From Coptodactyla brooksi (Eukaryota > Arthropoda > Insecta > Coleoptera > Scarabaeidae), in assembly GCA_033557675.1 (NCBI GenBank), contig JAWQRM010000646.1, positions 1 through 20,706 of the forward strand: DNA of 20,706 bases, given 5' to 3'. How positions within the stretch are numbered: the first letter of the stretch is position 1; every line of letters starts with the position of its first letter. Of this stretch, positions 8,121-18,765 are shown in pieces. The notes beneath the pieces are model-generated. The model had not been told where the DNA came from. It saw only the letters and a list, made by a program, of their open reading frames with translations, and searched no databases. Made by a program: the position numbers and the translations under genes.

Positions 8121-9797
8121 TATTCATTGAGGTCAAAGTACTTGTATAGATTATGTGGGAATAAGTTGTTATAATATAAATAGTTATAATATATTATCAA
8201 ATGTATTTAACTCAACAAAGTATGTTTCTATCTTATTTAATTTTATAATTTACATCGTAAAATAAAGAACACCGTAAGATAATACGAACTTTAATGATCA
8301 ATTACAGCTTTGCGATAATATTTGTATTTCGACAAGTATCACCACCTTGTCGTGAAGGAACCAGGCCAAAAGTTGGCAGCACCTGTAAAAGTAAAGAATT
8401 GGCATATGAGTGGTGAAATGAAACCATTCTATATTGCAATCTTTATTTTATTTTCCATTCTTCTTTTTCATTAACATAGACTTATATGTAAGTTTCTTTA
8501 CACATATACAACTTTGCCGAAAATAAATACTTTTATTATCTATTCCAATCAACATAACATTAAAACTATAAAATGTTAACTACACGATGATAACATACAA
8601 CGTTTTTGTATATAACTATAACAGGAGCTTTTCTAATAAATTTTCACTAGGTACCACTAAATAAATAATAAGAACTGCAAATTCTGTATAATGGTGAAAA
8701 GAAATATAAATAAAATAAATGTTTGGTCATTGTATTAAAAGGTATACACGAAAGATTACATTTTGGTTGGACTGAGACACAAAACATTTTGTGACTAGAT
8801 AAAACAAATATTATCTAACAATTTCTTGGCAGCAACAAAATGTTTATACCGATCTTCGTTTTGAAAACTGTTCATCATGAAAATAATTTATAAATATAAT
8901 AGCATATTATTTTACTAGGAGGAAAAATTGCTTTTTATGTTAACTTTGGGTGTAAAGTGGGAACAATAATGTACTTCACGTGGAGTAAAACCCTTTTTGT
9001 TTTACGTTATTGTTTTCTTCAACAAAATTATTATTAACTTATTGCCCAGCTGCATTCGGCTTGTTGGTAATCTTTAGAAACAAATGTTAAGATTGTATAC
9101 AATTACAATTCATATAACTAATTATCACTTTTCTAAATTATTATTATAAACTCATAAAAGGCCAAACCATGCATATCGCAGTGACCCCTGAAAGTATTAA
9201 AATATAACAGCGAAAATAAACCACATTACTTAGAGCAAGTATGTGATTTACTTAACACCCAAAAATATTAAAAATTTACTTTGTAGCAAAGGTCAGAAAT
9301 AAAAGTAACGAGTCATTGATAAGAACACAGAATTTTAACCTTTGTACTCGTATTATTGATGATTTACTTTAATATCGGACACTTCTCTGAGAACATACGA
9401 GTGCAAAGGGTTGAAATAAACCCTCCAAGTGCTGAATATATACTGTAAATACAATAGAATATATACTGTATATGGTAAATAAATTAGCAAGCTTTTGATA
9501 CAAATGCATAAATTAAGAATAATGGAGAAATATATTGTATGAATGTATCATTACCTAAATGGTGATGAAATATTAGTTTTATCAATGCCAAAGCATCTGT
9601 CAGCACATGTTTGAGGCATGCAAATACTTTTGAGTATGAACGTTTTTTATTTTTTTTTTGCAAAATATACTACTTATTTTTTGTAATCGAAAACAGGTAG
9701 TTTTACAACAGAATAATATATATTTATTTGTGCAGTGAATTTTTTTTATCGAGTAAGAGTGAATTTTTACCAACATCTGAGAGAACAAATTCTTTTA
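8121..9797. other. Intergenic AT-rich DNA; one GC-richer block at 8306-8400
   Basis: No convincing gene. A block at 8306-8400 is GC-richer than its surroundings and can be read several ways. On plus it gives YHHLVVKEPGQKLAAPVK after an AG at 8336. On minus it gives VLPTFGLVPSRQGGDTC after TACTTTTACAG, between splice-like ends (8382-8306). CTGGTTCCTTCACGACAA on minus resembles mariner transposase DNA encoding a WFLHD-like stretch. The remainder is featureless. Confidence 0.5.
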
Positions 9798-10475
9798 GAC
9801 GCCACTGGAAAATGTTTTGTAATTTTAAACATAAAGGTCGATGGACAACCGTCAGTTTAATTGTTCAATCGATTTTAAACAAGTTAAAATGTAACCATTA
9901 CACAAATACACAATTGGGATATTCCTATCATAATTTTTGTTTATTTTTCTGCTTTTAGAGGCCACTGTAAAATAAATGCTTAATAATTTTAAATGACAGT
10001 TGCTGGACAATTATCAGTTATCTTTAATTCAATTTTAACTAATCGGTGCAGTTACACATTAACATCATATTATTAATATTGTAGGGAACGTTATTATTAT
10101 ACAAGTTAATTAATGCCTCTATTTTATATAAGGTGTTCTATATCTTAATAGGGTTGAAGAAAACTTTGTTTTATATCTACCAATACACAATTGGGATATT
10201 CGCATCTACCAATTCTTTTTGTTTATTTTTCTACTTTTCAGAGGCACTGAAAGATAAATGTTTTGTAGTTTTAACGCTGGACAATTGCCGACCTTCTTTT
10301 CAATTTTAAAGAAATTTAAATGTAATGGTTGGTACAGTTACGTACTAACATTATATTATTTTTATATTATTATTTATTTTACACCGGGACCTAATAGGCT
10401 TGAGGAAAAATATTAGTTATGTATCTAGAAATACACAATTGGGCTATTCCTATAACTATTTTTAGCCAGAAAGCA
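9798..10475. repeat. Imperfect long repeats, about 250-280 bp, 2-3 degenerate copies
   Basis: ACACAATTGGGATATTC occurs at 9908 and 10185, and with one change at 10433. GACGCCACTG / GAGGCCACTG / GAGGCACTG followed by AAATG and TAATTTTAA-like text occurs at 9798, 9958 and 10241. TAATAGG(G/C)TTGA(A/G)GAAAA precedes the last two copies. Spacings of 277 and 248 (and 160 and 283 for the other anchor) show indels between copies. No coding capacity is evident. Confidence 0.75.
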
Positions 10476-10654
10476 AAGAATTTTGGCTTTTTCTACTTCT
10501 TAAAACTGTAAATTAAATTTTTTCTCGTTAGAAGATATTTCTAGATACAGATATTTCTCGTTGGAAGTACAATTCACGTCAGAATTTTGTCACATTCCTT
10601 TTGAATTAAAAATGAATTTTAAATATCACTATTTGAAAAGTACCCCATTTTATC

Positions 10655-10682
10655 CTTCATTTTATCTTTGGATAAAATGAAG
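10655..10682. repeat. Perfect 12-bp stem-loop CTTCATTTTATC
   Basis: Arms 10655-10666 and 10671-10682 with a TTTG loop. Confidence 0.85.
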
Positions 10683-10947
10683 CAAAAAATTAGAGATAAG
10701 CACAGAAAATATGGATTGATAAAAACTTGACAAAAACTGGAGTACTTGGGATCTAAATTTGGGACACCTGGAAGTGATGTAATACTGTGTCACAACACAT
10801 GGTGTATAAAAACATTGCCTCTCAATAAAAACCAAAATATGTTGTGTCAAAGGCTCTAGCGCGAAACAGTAAAATTTCAAAGCAAAATTTGAAAAGCAGT
10901 AGTATTGAGATACATTGAAAAATGAAATAAAAATTATACGATTCATC

Positions 10948-10979
10948 GTATTTCATCATATTACTATATGATGAAATAC
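10948..10979. repeat. Perfect 13-bp stem-loop GTATTTCATCATA
   Basis: Arms 10948-10960 and 10967-10979 with a 6-nt loop. With the stem-loop at 10655 it brackets about 265 bp. Confidence 0.85.
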
Positions 10980-11320
10980 TTAAAAATGAACAATTATTTG
11001 TAAACTACCTAGTAAACATGGAAATAATAAATCTTGTACAGCATTACTTGATGCTCCAATGAGTAATTATGTATACATTATGCATCAAGAAATTCACTAT
11101 AGCATGTAACGTACTAATATATGAGGGAATTTTAAATTTTCTTACAATTGGTTAACAAGACATTTTATGAAATGAAACCCACATAAGTTGGTACTTTTAA
11201 GGTATTCTATTTGGTTCGTCCAAATTGAACGTTACGTTTCATTACGTAGTCATCAATAGTGGACGACTGGAAGTTAATTGGAAATTTACAGTTATGCAGG
11301 AACCTCAAAGACTACTATAG

Positions 11321-11334
11321 CACTGTAGATTATG

Positions 11335-11374
<40 letters not shown>

Positions 11375-11384
11375 ATCTACAGTG
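11321..11384. repeat. TA microsatellite inside an 11-bp inverted repeat
   Basis: CACTGTAGATT (11321-11331) and AATCTACAGTG (11374-11384) flank a run of TA units, so the whole could form a long cruciform. A further CATTGAAT-TCC-ATTCAATG hairpin follows immediately. Confidence 0.85.
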
Positions 11385-11399
11385 ACCATCATTGAATTC

Positions 11400-12231
11400 C
11401 ATTCAATGAATGCGGCATCGACAGTTATTACATCTATTGTGAAATCAATAGGTTTATAGTTTATATATTCTTTTAATAAAATCTTTGCAGCCGCTTGCTT
11501 AAGGGCATCATTAATTCAAGAAATTAGATGTCAACATAATTAGCTTCTTATCAACAAGGTATTAACCTTAAAGTAATCAGGTGAGCACGATGGAATTTAT
11601 ATAAAATGATTCGTACTTCGTTACTTTTACTTCGTACTTCAGTCAGAAGTCAATACATTAAAATGTATATGTGCTATCAATTGTAGCTACTTATTACATT
11701 CTATAAAACGATTAGCTATCAAATAACTGTATGAAGGCTTCTTTTCGCGTGACACCACAAATGTGTAGAATATGATTAATACAAAACTTTATTGCAGCTG
11801 TTTAAAATGATAAAGAAGATAACAATTAATCATATATGAAGTAGCTTGTGTGATAACACTGATGCAGAAATTGATAACGATGATAATGAACTACTTGTTT
11901 TTTGATCATTTCGTTTATATTTATTACATATCTTTTTATATTAAATATGATTTAAGAATTAGCTTTGCTGGTGCTACAATTGGCTCTGCTGTAAATATAT
12001 AAAAAGTATCATAAAACCATAAACCATTACAGATCATTAGTATTATGGTTGAGTCATAAAAACCACTTTCTACTTCGATGACTATACCAAATACCCAGAT
12101 GTTGAAAGGAGTATGTTGAAATGTTGAAAAAGGTTGGAAAAAAGTATTGTGCAGGGGGATAAAGGTAAACAATATACAGACAATTAATTTGTAAAAGTTA
12201 TAAAAAATGCAAATAAAGACTTTGCTTGTAA
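11400..12231. other. Intergenic AT-rich DNA; nothing recognised
   Basis: No frame with recognisable protein similarity and no repeat structure beyond short simple-sequence runs (TCGTACTTCGTTACTTTTACTT-like text near 11610). Confidence 0.6.
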
Positions 12232-12540
12232 CATAAGTTAAATAAGAAGGAATTAAAGGAGTACGTTAAGGACGAGATAATTAACAAATTTAATGGAATG
12301 GATCAGAAATATAGAAAACTACTAAACAAATTCAACGAGCAACTTAAAGAAAACGAAGTACAGCAGCAAGAAATACAAACAATAGAAATGGAACAAAACA
12401 TCATGAAGAAGAAAATGTAAGAATTCAAGAGGCAACAACAAAAACTTGAGCAAGAAAAACTGGAGAAGAATTATAATACCTGTAGCTGGCCTGCTAAGCT
12501 ACATGACAGCTACCTGTCATGTAGAGGAAATAAATGGAGA
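12232..12540 (+). pseudogene. Coiled-coil reading frame with in-frame stop; possible retrotransposon ORF1 remnant
   Basis: From 12232 the frame reads HKLNKKELKEYVKDEIINKF, NGMDQKYRKLLNKFNEQLK and EQNIMKKKM, stop at 12418. It then continues in frame with EFKRQQQKLEQEKLEKN to about 12540. The Lys/Glu/Gln-rich heptad-like text fits the coiled coil of a non-LTR retrotransposon first ORF, and an endonuclease-like piece follows at 12946. There is no ATG start. A perfect CTACATGACAG stem-loop lies at 12499-12524. Confidence 0.45.
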
Positions 12541-12945
12541 TGAAAAACTAATATGTTATCAAGTGCATTGGGGTAAAAACGTAACATTAAAATCATCACA
12601 AATAACATCATCAAAGCAAATAACCAATAGGAAAAAATAACAAAAAATAAAAACACATTAAGACCATTTTTAATAACATTGGTATTAAAAAACAACTTAT
12701 AAAAGGTGTAAAGGAAACACAGAATCTCAATACAAAAAATGATTACGATTCAACACAACATGATGCAACTGCATGATCTCATAATTCAAAACTGTTGTAC
12801 AACGTAGCTAAAGAAGCAAAGAAGCAACTAAAATATAAATAAGCATAGTACGCATATAGAAACATCTACATTAGGGAGACAATGGACAGCAAACCAATTC
12901 ACATAATATTAGAAGAGACAGTTCTTAAAATGCACCCAAAAACTA

Positions 12946-13062
12946 AGATCTCACTTAAAAGTAGCGTACATAAACATTAATAAATTAAAAAACAAACTAG
13001 ATGATGTAAAACTAATTGTAACCCGGAACTGCTGTTACGTTGTATCACAACTTAGAAATTAA
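12946..13062 (+). pseudogene. Non-LTR retrotransposon endonuclease N-terminus, fragment
   Basis: The frame reads RSHLKVAYININKLKNKLDD, then VKLIV, before losing similarity and stopping at 13060. This resembles the beginning of the AP-endonuclease domain of LINE-type elements (hydrophobic strand YxNxxGLxNKxxDV) except that the usual Gly is Asn. Catalytic residues are not reached. The order, coiled-coil frame then this, suits a decayed LINE on the plus strand. Confidence 0.5.
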
Positions 13063-13171
13063 ACATCGAAGAACTGAGACAATTTGAGACCATAAAATTA
13101 ATAATGTTTATATGTTTTCTTTCTTCTGAATCTTACACATTATGGGTTGAATGTTTTTTGACGAGTAATGT

Positions 13172-13267
13172 TTTTCTAATCGTAGTCGATGTGTTACAGC
13201 TTACCCTTATTTTCAGTCTTGAAAAAAGCGATAAGCTGTAACATACATGTCGACTGTGATTAGAAAA
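13172..13267. ncRNA. Candidate microRNA-like hairpin or miniature foldback element
   Basis: The arm TTTTCTAATCGTAGTCGA followed by TGTGTTACAGCTTA (to 13203) pairs with 13232-13267. I count about 32 pairs, including two G-U wobbles in the plus-strand RNA, with two 2-nt bulges and a 28-nt loop that contains its own TTTTCA/TTGAAAA stem. Arm length and bulge pattern are within microRNA precursor range. A small foldback transposon is equally possible; no target-site duplication is seen. Confidence 0.35.
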
Positions 13268-13272
13268 GTTAG

Positions 13273-13533
13273 GTTTACATTGGGAACACATCAGGATTAG
13301 GTATCAAAAACATCAAACCCATAATAAAATTAATCCATAGAATTAATAAACTACAAGACTTAGATTTGAGCCCTATCATTAGAGAAGAATTAGATCAACA
13401 CAACTCCAAAAATAAACAAAATCTAGAAGTTGCAAGATCTCAAACATGGCATGATTTAAGAACAATTAGATGTCAAGATTACAACCCCTACAATCAAATT
13501 TGCACAACCATAATATTAAGGAGAAATAACTAA
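13273..13533 (+). other. Unrecognised 86-codon open frame without ATG start
   Basis: The open frame contains GNTSGLGIKNIKPIIKLIHR, KLQDLDLSPIIREELDQHN and ARSQTWHDLRTIRCQDYNPY, stop at 13531. Composition and the absence of stops look protein-like compared with the surroundings, but I recognise no family and there is no start codon. It lies after retrotransposon pieces on the same strand and is probably another element remnant. Confidence 0.3.
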
Positions 13534-13702
13534 CAGTTATGATATATTTATTAACTACTATGATATACCATATACCTACGTTAGAACTTTTTCGGAATGG
13601 AGGTATTGTGCTATGTCTAATCTGAAGAAGTTCTAGAACATGATTGCGATTTCATTGAAATGTCAGTAGAGATATCCATTACAGGATGCACTGTCATGTA
13701 TA

Positions 13703-13764
13703 GTTTTCAAATGCGGACTATTTGAAAACAATACAGAATGCATTATACATATAATGCATTCTGT
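13703..13764. repeat. Two adjacent perfect stem-loops
   Basis: GTTTTCAAAT/ATTTGAAAAC (13703-13729, 10-bp arms) is followed after three bases by ACAGAATGCATTAT/ATAATGCATTCTGT (13733-13764, 14-bp arms, 4-nt loop). Confidence 0.85.
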
Positions 13765-15300
13765 TTTTGATTTTAAACTGATGTACAAAAATTATTATGG
13801 GTTTAACGGTTCGGCTAATACCTTAACAGGATAATCAAACATATAGTTTATAAGATGTTTTTTAATCATTTTAAAAAGCGTCCTATAAAGTTTTATTCTG
13901 TTTAACCTATTTATACTTTTAACATCACTCGAAATGTTTTGTTGCTTTGTTGCACAGCCAGCGTTACTAAATAATGGACAAATGAAACTCTGGAAGTTCC
14001 AAGTTGTCATAAAGAGTTAGTATGGAGAACATAATATTATTTTTTAATGTGGAATATCCCAATTGCAATATAACAGTATGAAAAAAAGCGTTTGATGAAC
14101 AGATTCCACGAAACATCTATATTGGATAACACAAAAGTTTGCACAATTCACTACTGCATTATCCAGTATAATAAGAATAGCTATCATTTAACAAATACGA
14201 ATAGTACAGCTCGTACAGTAATTCTTCCTATTTACATCACATTTTTGACATCATTGATTGTAATCTAATAATTCTTGGCCAACAATTTTTACGAGTATTC
14301 AATCTGCATTTCCATGCAAGATACATATTATATACGTACGTATATTCACATAGACACGATGCGAGTTAAAAATTAGGAATGTCTAGCAGTATCGATAAAA
14401 TCTGGTAAGTACAAGTTAACGGAAATATAGATCATTTTTAGGAATACAAAAATATAATCGCTATACAAACTAGCAACAATTTTTTTTTACCAAGTTTCAT
14501 CTTTAAATCTTATTTCTTTGCACTAGACCCGTTTTTTAAAAGAAGTCATCCAGGTATTTGGTTACCGAGTTTAAGGAGGTTCGTCTTGGGCAGTTGATAT
14601 CGCCTCATGCTCAAAGTCCTGTCCAAAGGATCATTTTGTTCAACTGGATACGATGTAGTCCTTTTTGCAGATCTAGAGAACAAATGAAAAATAATGAGAA
14701 AAAACAGTTTGAACACTACACTTATTCTTCCAATGATTAACTTGAACTTTAAAGTTTTGTAAAGGTATTACATTTTACTTTAATTATATGGTTTACGTTT
14801 ATATGTGAAAAAGGTAATATACAAGCAAAACAATGTTACTAGACACTCAATTATTTCAAACGTTTAAAGCAATGTATCACTCTACTGAGTCACGCATTTC
14901 AATAAACGCATAATTAATTTAAAAGGCACTAATTTAGATTACGCGGTTTATCACACCGAAAAGGATAACATTTGGAAGAAGGTTAACTATCAAAGCAAAA
15001 GAAAAACAATGTTACAATTACAAAGAACAAACTGAAAACGGTGCAGAGGTCTTATAAAATAGAAGCTATACAGGTGCTCACAAAACTGAATAATTACCAT
15101 GATAGAGAGATTAGTACGAACGTTATACGTGACTAATATACACCTTGCGTTTGAGAAAGCCTGTGTTGCGGATTGGAGACGGATTGCTCGTATCGTTACT
15201 GAAAAATGTCACAGCTGAAAAAATGTTATTCACTGTTCCCAGACAAATTGTGAGACAAAAGGTGTACAGAGTGCAGCAAAAGTAAATACTACCTATAAGT
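13765..15300. other. Intergenic AT-rich DNA; nothing recognised
   Basis: No protein similarity recognised in either strand. A 16-bp palindrome ATATACGTACGTATAT lies around 14331-14346. The frame at 14558-14740 is composition noise as far as I can tell. Confidence 0.55.
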
Positions 15301-15420
15301 ATTTAATTTTAAATAAAATTTAATTTTTAAAGTCTAATTTTAAATTAAATAAAATTTATTATCTCCAATTAAATTATCTCCATATATTGCCAAAACTCAT
15401 TCGCATTACTTCTGCTAACA

Positions 15421-15460
15421 CCGACATTTCGTCCATCATGACAGGGGACATTCTCAAGGT
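15421..15460 (-). mobile_element. Penelope-like tail with degraded hammerhead core
   Basis: The minus strand reads CTTGAGAA, then the stem GTCC/GGAC (15449-15446 with 15434-15431), then GAAATGTCGGTG. The stem II and GAAA parts of the hammerhead arrangement are kept and a GUC-type site follows; the CUGAUGA box has decayed to UUGAGAA. The text resembles tails of Penelope-like elements in arthropods. Confidence 0.4.
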
Positions 15461-16442
15461 AAAAAGAAATTATGGTAAAAGGATGAAATGTTAGTGCACG
15501 ATGATTTGCATAATTACGCATTTTCATGTATTCAATTGTAAAAGTATTTAAATTATTTCACTGGTTATTTCAAGTCAATTGATAAGCAGATAATAGTTTA
15601 TCGCTTTAAGGATTTGTTTTTGAAAAGCACCATATCATTTAACACCAAATAAAGTCTTAGTATTTCTGCAGCCATGTACCTGCAGTTTCTAGTATATGTA
15701 CTTGCATTCACAAACTGAAAGAGGTGTTGGTTATTCAGGGCCAAACGTCATCACACATTCTCTCTATGCATGATTTGGTATGGTGCATGTGGTAGATGGT
15801 TAAATTTGTCCTAATTAGTCGACTGAATTGTTCAATTCCATACTACTCCATTTTATTTAAAACTTCAAGAGTTTTATCCATTGTTTATTCATAACAATAC
15901 CAATACGATCATTTCCTTCTTTCTAATTGATAAAAATTACGAACTTTTTCTTCAGTTTTAACATAAATGAAAAATAGTTTCTGAATTTTGTCACCATGCT
16001 GTTTAAAATGAAGTATGTCATTCTGCTCAATTCAGCATTAAGTTGAAAAAAAATCTTGTAAAATATGTGCAATAATTAGAAAGCAACCTTACTGAGCTTG
16101 ATAGGAAAAATGTATAAAAGGATGCTTAATAGGAATCAGAAACTATACATGTGTGCAATTCATTTATAGAAGGCTTTTCTTACAGTGCCTATAAATGAAT
16201 ATTACAAACATAGAACAGCCTACTCCTGTTCTGACAGAACATTTTATCTCCAGTGAAGGGGATCACATCGTAAAAAGACTAAACAGATCAGTAAAGGGAT
16301 AGCAGAAATTAAAAATTTCTGCTCGCCATAATCGTCAAAGAATTCTTGTGGAATAAATAAGTACAGCAAGCTTGCTACTGTCCTCTTCTCTTTACCAATT
16401 CTTGCAGATCTTTCTTATTCCTGTGGAACAAGAAAGGTCAAG
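15461..16442. other. Intergenic AT-rich DNA with one stem-loop
   Basis: The only structure found is ATTCATTTATAG/CTATAAATGAAT at 16158-16169 and 16189-16200, a perfect 12-bp inverted repeat with a 19-nt loop. No coding signal. Confidence 0.6.
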
Positions 16443-17091
16443 GTGGTGGTGTCAAAAAATATGATTTGCAGAAATTGGTTAAGAGGAGAGTACAGGAACA
16501 AGAATAAGACAGAAGTAATGGCAGTTAACAAGAACAGAGGAAGATATAAAAATCAATATAAATGGAGAAGAGATGGAATAATAAAAAATATAAAATATCC
16601 TGATTTCGATGCTTACAATTTGGGATGCTGATATGAGATATGAAAAATATTTCGAATAGTGTTTACGCCAATATAGGTATATATTGGGTCCCAAATTTAA
16701 GAGACTACAATTAAAATACCTGCTGTTGATATAAAGATTTTTGAGAAGAATAGAAGGCATCACGAGATTGTACAAAATTAGGAATAATAAAAGGTCAATG
16801 TTTCACCATTTATTTAAGATTAATAAGATTAACAGTGGAAAGAATGGAGTCCTCAAAAAAATGGAAGAAAAGCAACTCAAACAAACAATTGTGATAAGAG
16901 AAATATACGAATCAGGATGGGATAGAAAGAGAAGATGCAGAAGACCTAGTAAAACATGGAATCAGGAGATTGGAGAAATGAAGACAGATAAATGGAAAAT
17001 GGCGAAGAACAGAAAAATTGGAGAACGTTTTGCAGAACTGTTAACCCTGACACTTAATCGTATGAGGATCTGGATGGACGGTTTAACGTGA
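16443..17091 (+). pseudogene. Non-LTR retrotransposon reverse transcriptase C-terminal remnant
   Basis: One frame (16443-16631) holds KTEVMAVNKNRGRYKNQYKW followed by NIKYPDF, resembling the KTxVMVFxRGGR...KYLG segment near the end of LINE-type reverse transcriptases. A second frame (16741-17091) holds RIEGITRLYKIRN, IREIYESGWDRKRRCRRP and KTWNQEIGEMKTDKWKMAKN, the basic RGRPxxTW-like C-terminal region. Stops and frame changes separate them, and catalytic FADD is not present. The element is dead and 5'-truncated. Confidence 0.6.
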
Positions 17092-17131
17092 CCTTATTGT
17101 TTAACTTTATCCAAAAACTACAAAAGTGATT

Positions 17132-17159
17132 ATGACAATTCACATAAATGAATTGTCAT
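17132..17159. repeat. Perfect 11-bp stem-loop ATGACAATTCA
   Basis: Arms 17132-17142 and 17149-17159 with a CATAAA loop; it lies just after the reverse-transcriptase remnant. Confidence 0.85.
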
Positions 17160-17187
17160 GAAATGAATTGAGTGGTTCCCGTGTAAA

Positions 17188-17233
17188 TAGGCCACAATTA
17201 CGTTAGGCCACAATTACGTTAGGCCACAATTAC
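17188..17233. repeat. 16-bp tandem repeat TAGGCCACAATTACGT, 2.9 copies
   Basis: Units at 17188-17203, 17204-17219 and 17220-17233 are identical where present. A short 3' terminal tandem repeat is common at the ends of some LINE families, and this one follows the remnant ending at 17091 by about 100 bp. Confidence 0.9.
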
Positions 17234-18765
17234 AGCTTCTGGTGTTGATGACGATAAATTGAAAACATTAGCTGAAGTTAGCCTAAGGAAAGGAGCTGGA
17301 GAGCTAACGAGCTTCGCATAAGCAAAACAATTATGTTTGACCACCTTCAAAGAATTGGTGAGTCAGAAAATTTAGATAAATGAATAGAATTGAACAAAAA
17401 TTTAAAAAATTGTCGTCCTGTACCAGTTTTACACAACAAAATTGTGCCAAGTTTTAATAGTACAAACAATAAAAATATGAACAACACAATTTGCATTTTA
17501 TGAGAATACACAAGTAGCAACTTTTAAGCTTGAAATGGCAGCAACAAAAGAAAAAAGGAACAAAAGATTTATATTTTCAAAGAGAATTGGAAAATCTGCG
17601 TTCTTACATACTTGATTGCTAAAGATGGAAAAAGATAGATGGATCTTTTTATTGTATTCTAAACATATGATACATCCAAGTGCCAGGAGATTTTTTTGAG
17701 GAGAACATCAAACAGACAGAATATTGTGAAACCGTAATGGAGAAAACGAAAATATCTTTCTGAAAATTATTTTTGCCATTCATGGTCACAATCTGCCCGT
17801 TACGAAATACTTGGTCACATAAATAAGCATCTAACTGTTAGTACTCAGAGTGTACACATAAAAGCTGAATAATTCTTAGAATAATATAGGTAGCTTAGAT
17901 GTTTTTTATTGATGGAAACCTAAATATCAACAAATATTCTAAAGCTTCTGCTTAACTTTAAGGGTGTTTTGTCTTAGCACGACAGTCGTTTTGCTTATAA
18001 TATGATTAAGGTATATTTTCTGATCACTTATTAACTTAAGTGATAAAATCTTAGTCATATCTTTATTGAATTATATCCCATTTTATAGATGATTCTCTGC
18101 TCCTTCAATTTTTGTAATGTTTAGACAGAATAGATAAGAAATAAGCAAGAAATAAATGGAAGGTTAAAATTCCATCAGTAAATCTTAAGCAGTTGAATAG
18201 TTCGGTTACCAGTGTTGCATAAGTTGGTCAAGCAGAAGCGGAATGAAGCAGTTTGCAATCAAGCAGACCGTCAACTGAGGTTGGCTGTTTCAAAGATACA
18301 GTCGGTCGCCATCTTTATCAGTTTGACGTTACAAAAGTAAGGCCTCCAGAAGTGAATTGGTGGATCAGTTTGGACTAAGCGCAAAGTACAGTAGCACTTT
18401 GTTAACAATTGGTGTCAAATTCATGAGACGATTCTGTGCATACAATGCAATTTTGAGGGATCAGTGCACCGGGGGATGATTCCAAATGGGCAAAGTGTAG
18501 GCGAAAACATCTGTTCTAGCTCATTACATAGACGGAAACATCTTCAAACAGATTTCCCAAGAAAGATTATGACATTTTATGCTTCGATGAGTTAACAATA
18601 ACTTCTCTTTTATCTTGCACCCATGCAACTGATTAAGATTCACAAAGGAACTCCACCAGAAATCCTCAGAATTTTCAGACTGAATAATTCAGACAAACTA
18701 ATATGATGCAGACTCTAGAAACTGATCTTGAAATTGATATATAAATGTGGCAAACTTTGACAATG
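17234..18765. other. Intergenic DNA, probably layered old transposons; no gene
   Basis: Short stretches read as possible peptide (for example VDDDKLKTLAEVSLRKGAGE near 17250 and GCFKDTVGRHLYQFDV near 18280) but break quickly and I cannot place them in a family. The 18200-18520 part is GC-richer than its surroundings, suggesting a younger insertion. Confidence 0.45.

Noticed and set aside
9728..9958. 76-codon frame CSEFF...FCF
   Set aside because: It falls within the imperfect long repeats and its reading is not kept in the other copies.
10662..10946. 94-codon minus-strand frame
   Set aside because: It spans a hairpin arm and nearly the whole bracketed repeat segment; the F/Y/S-rich translation has no recognisable domain.
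14558..14740. 60-codon frame with slightly higher G+C
   Set aside because: No family resemblance, no splice context, and not longer than chance for this length of DNA.
16479..16775. 98-codon minus-strand frame
   Set aside because: It is the shadow of the reverse-transcriptase remnant on the plus strand.
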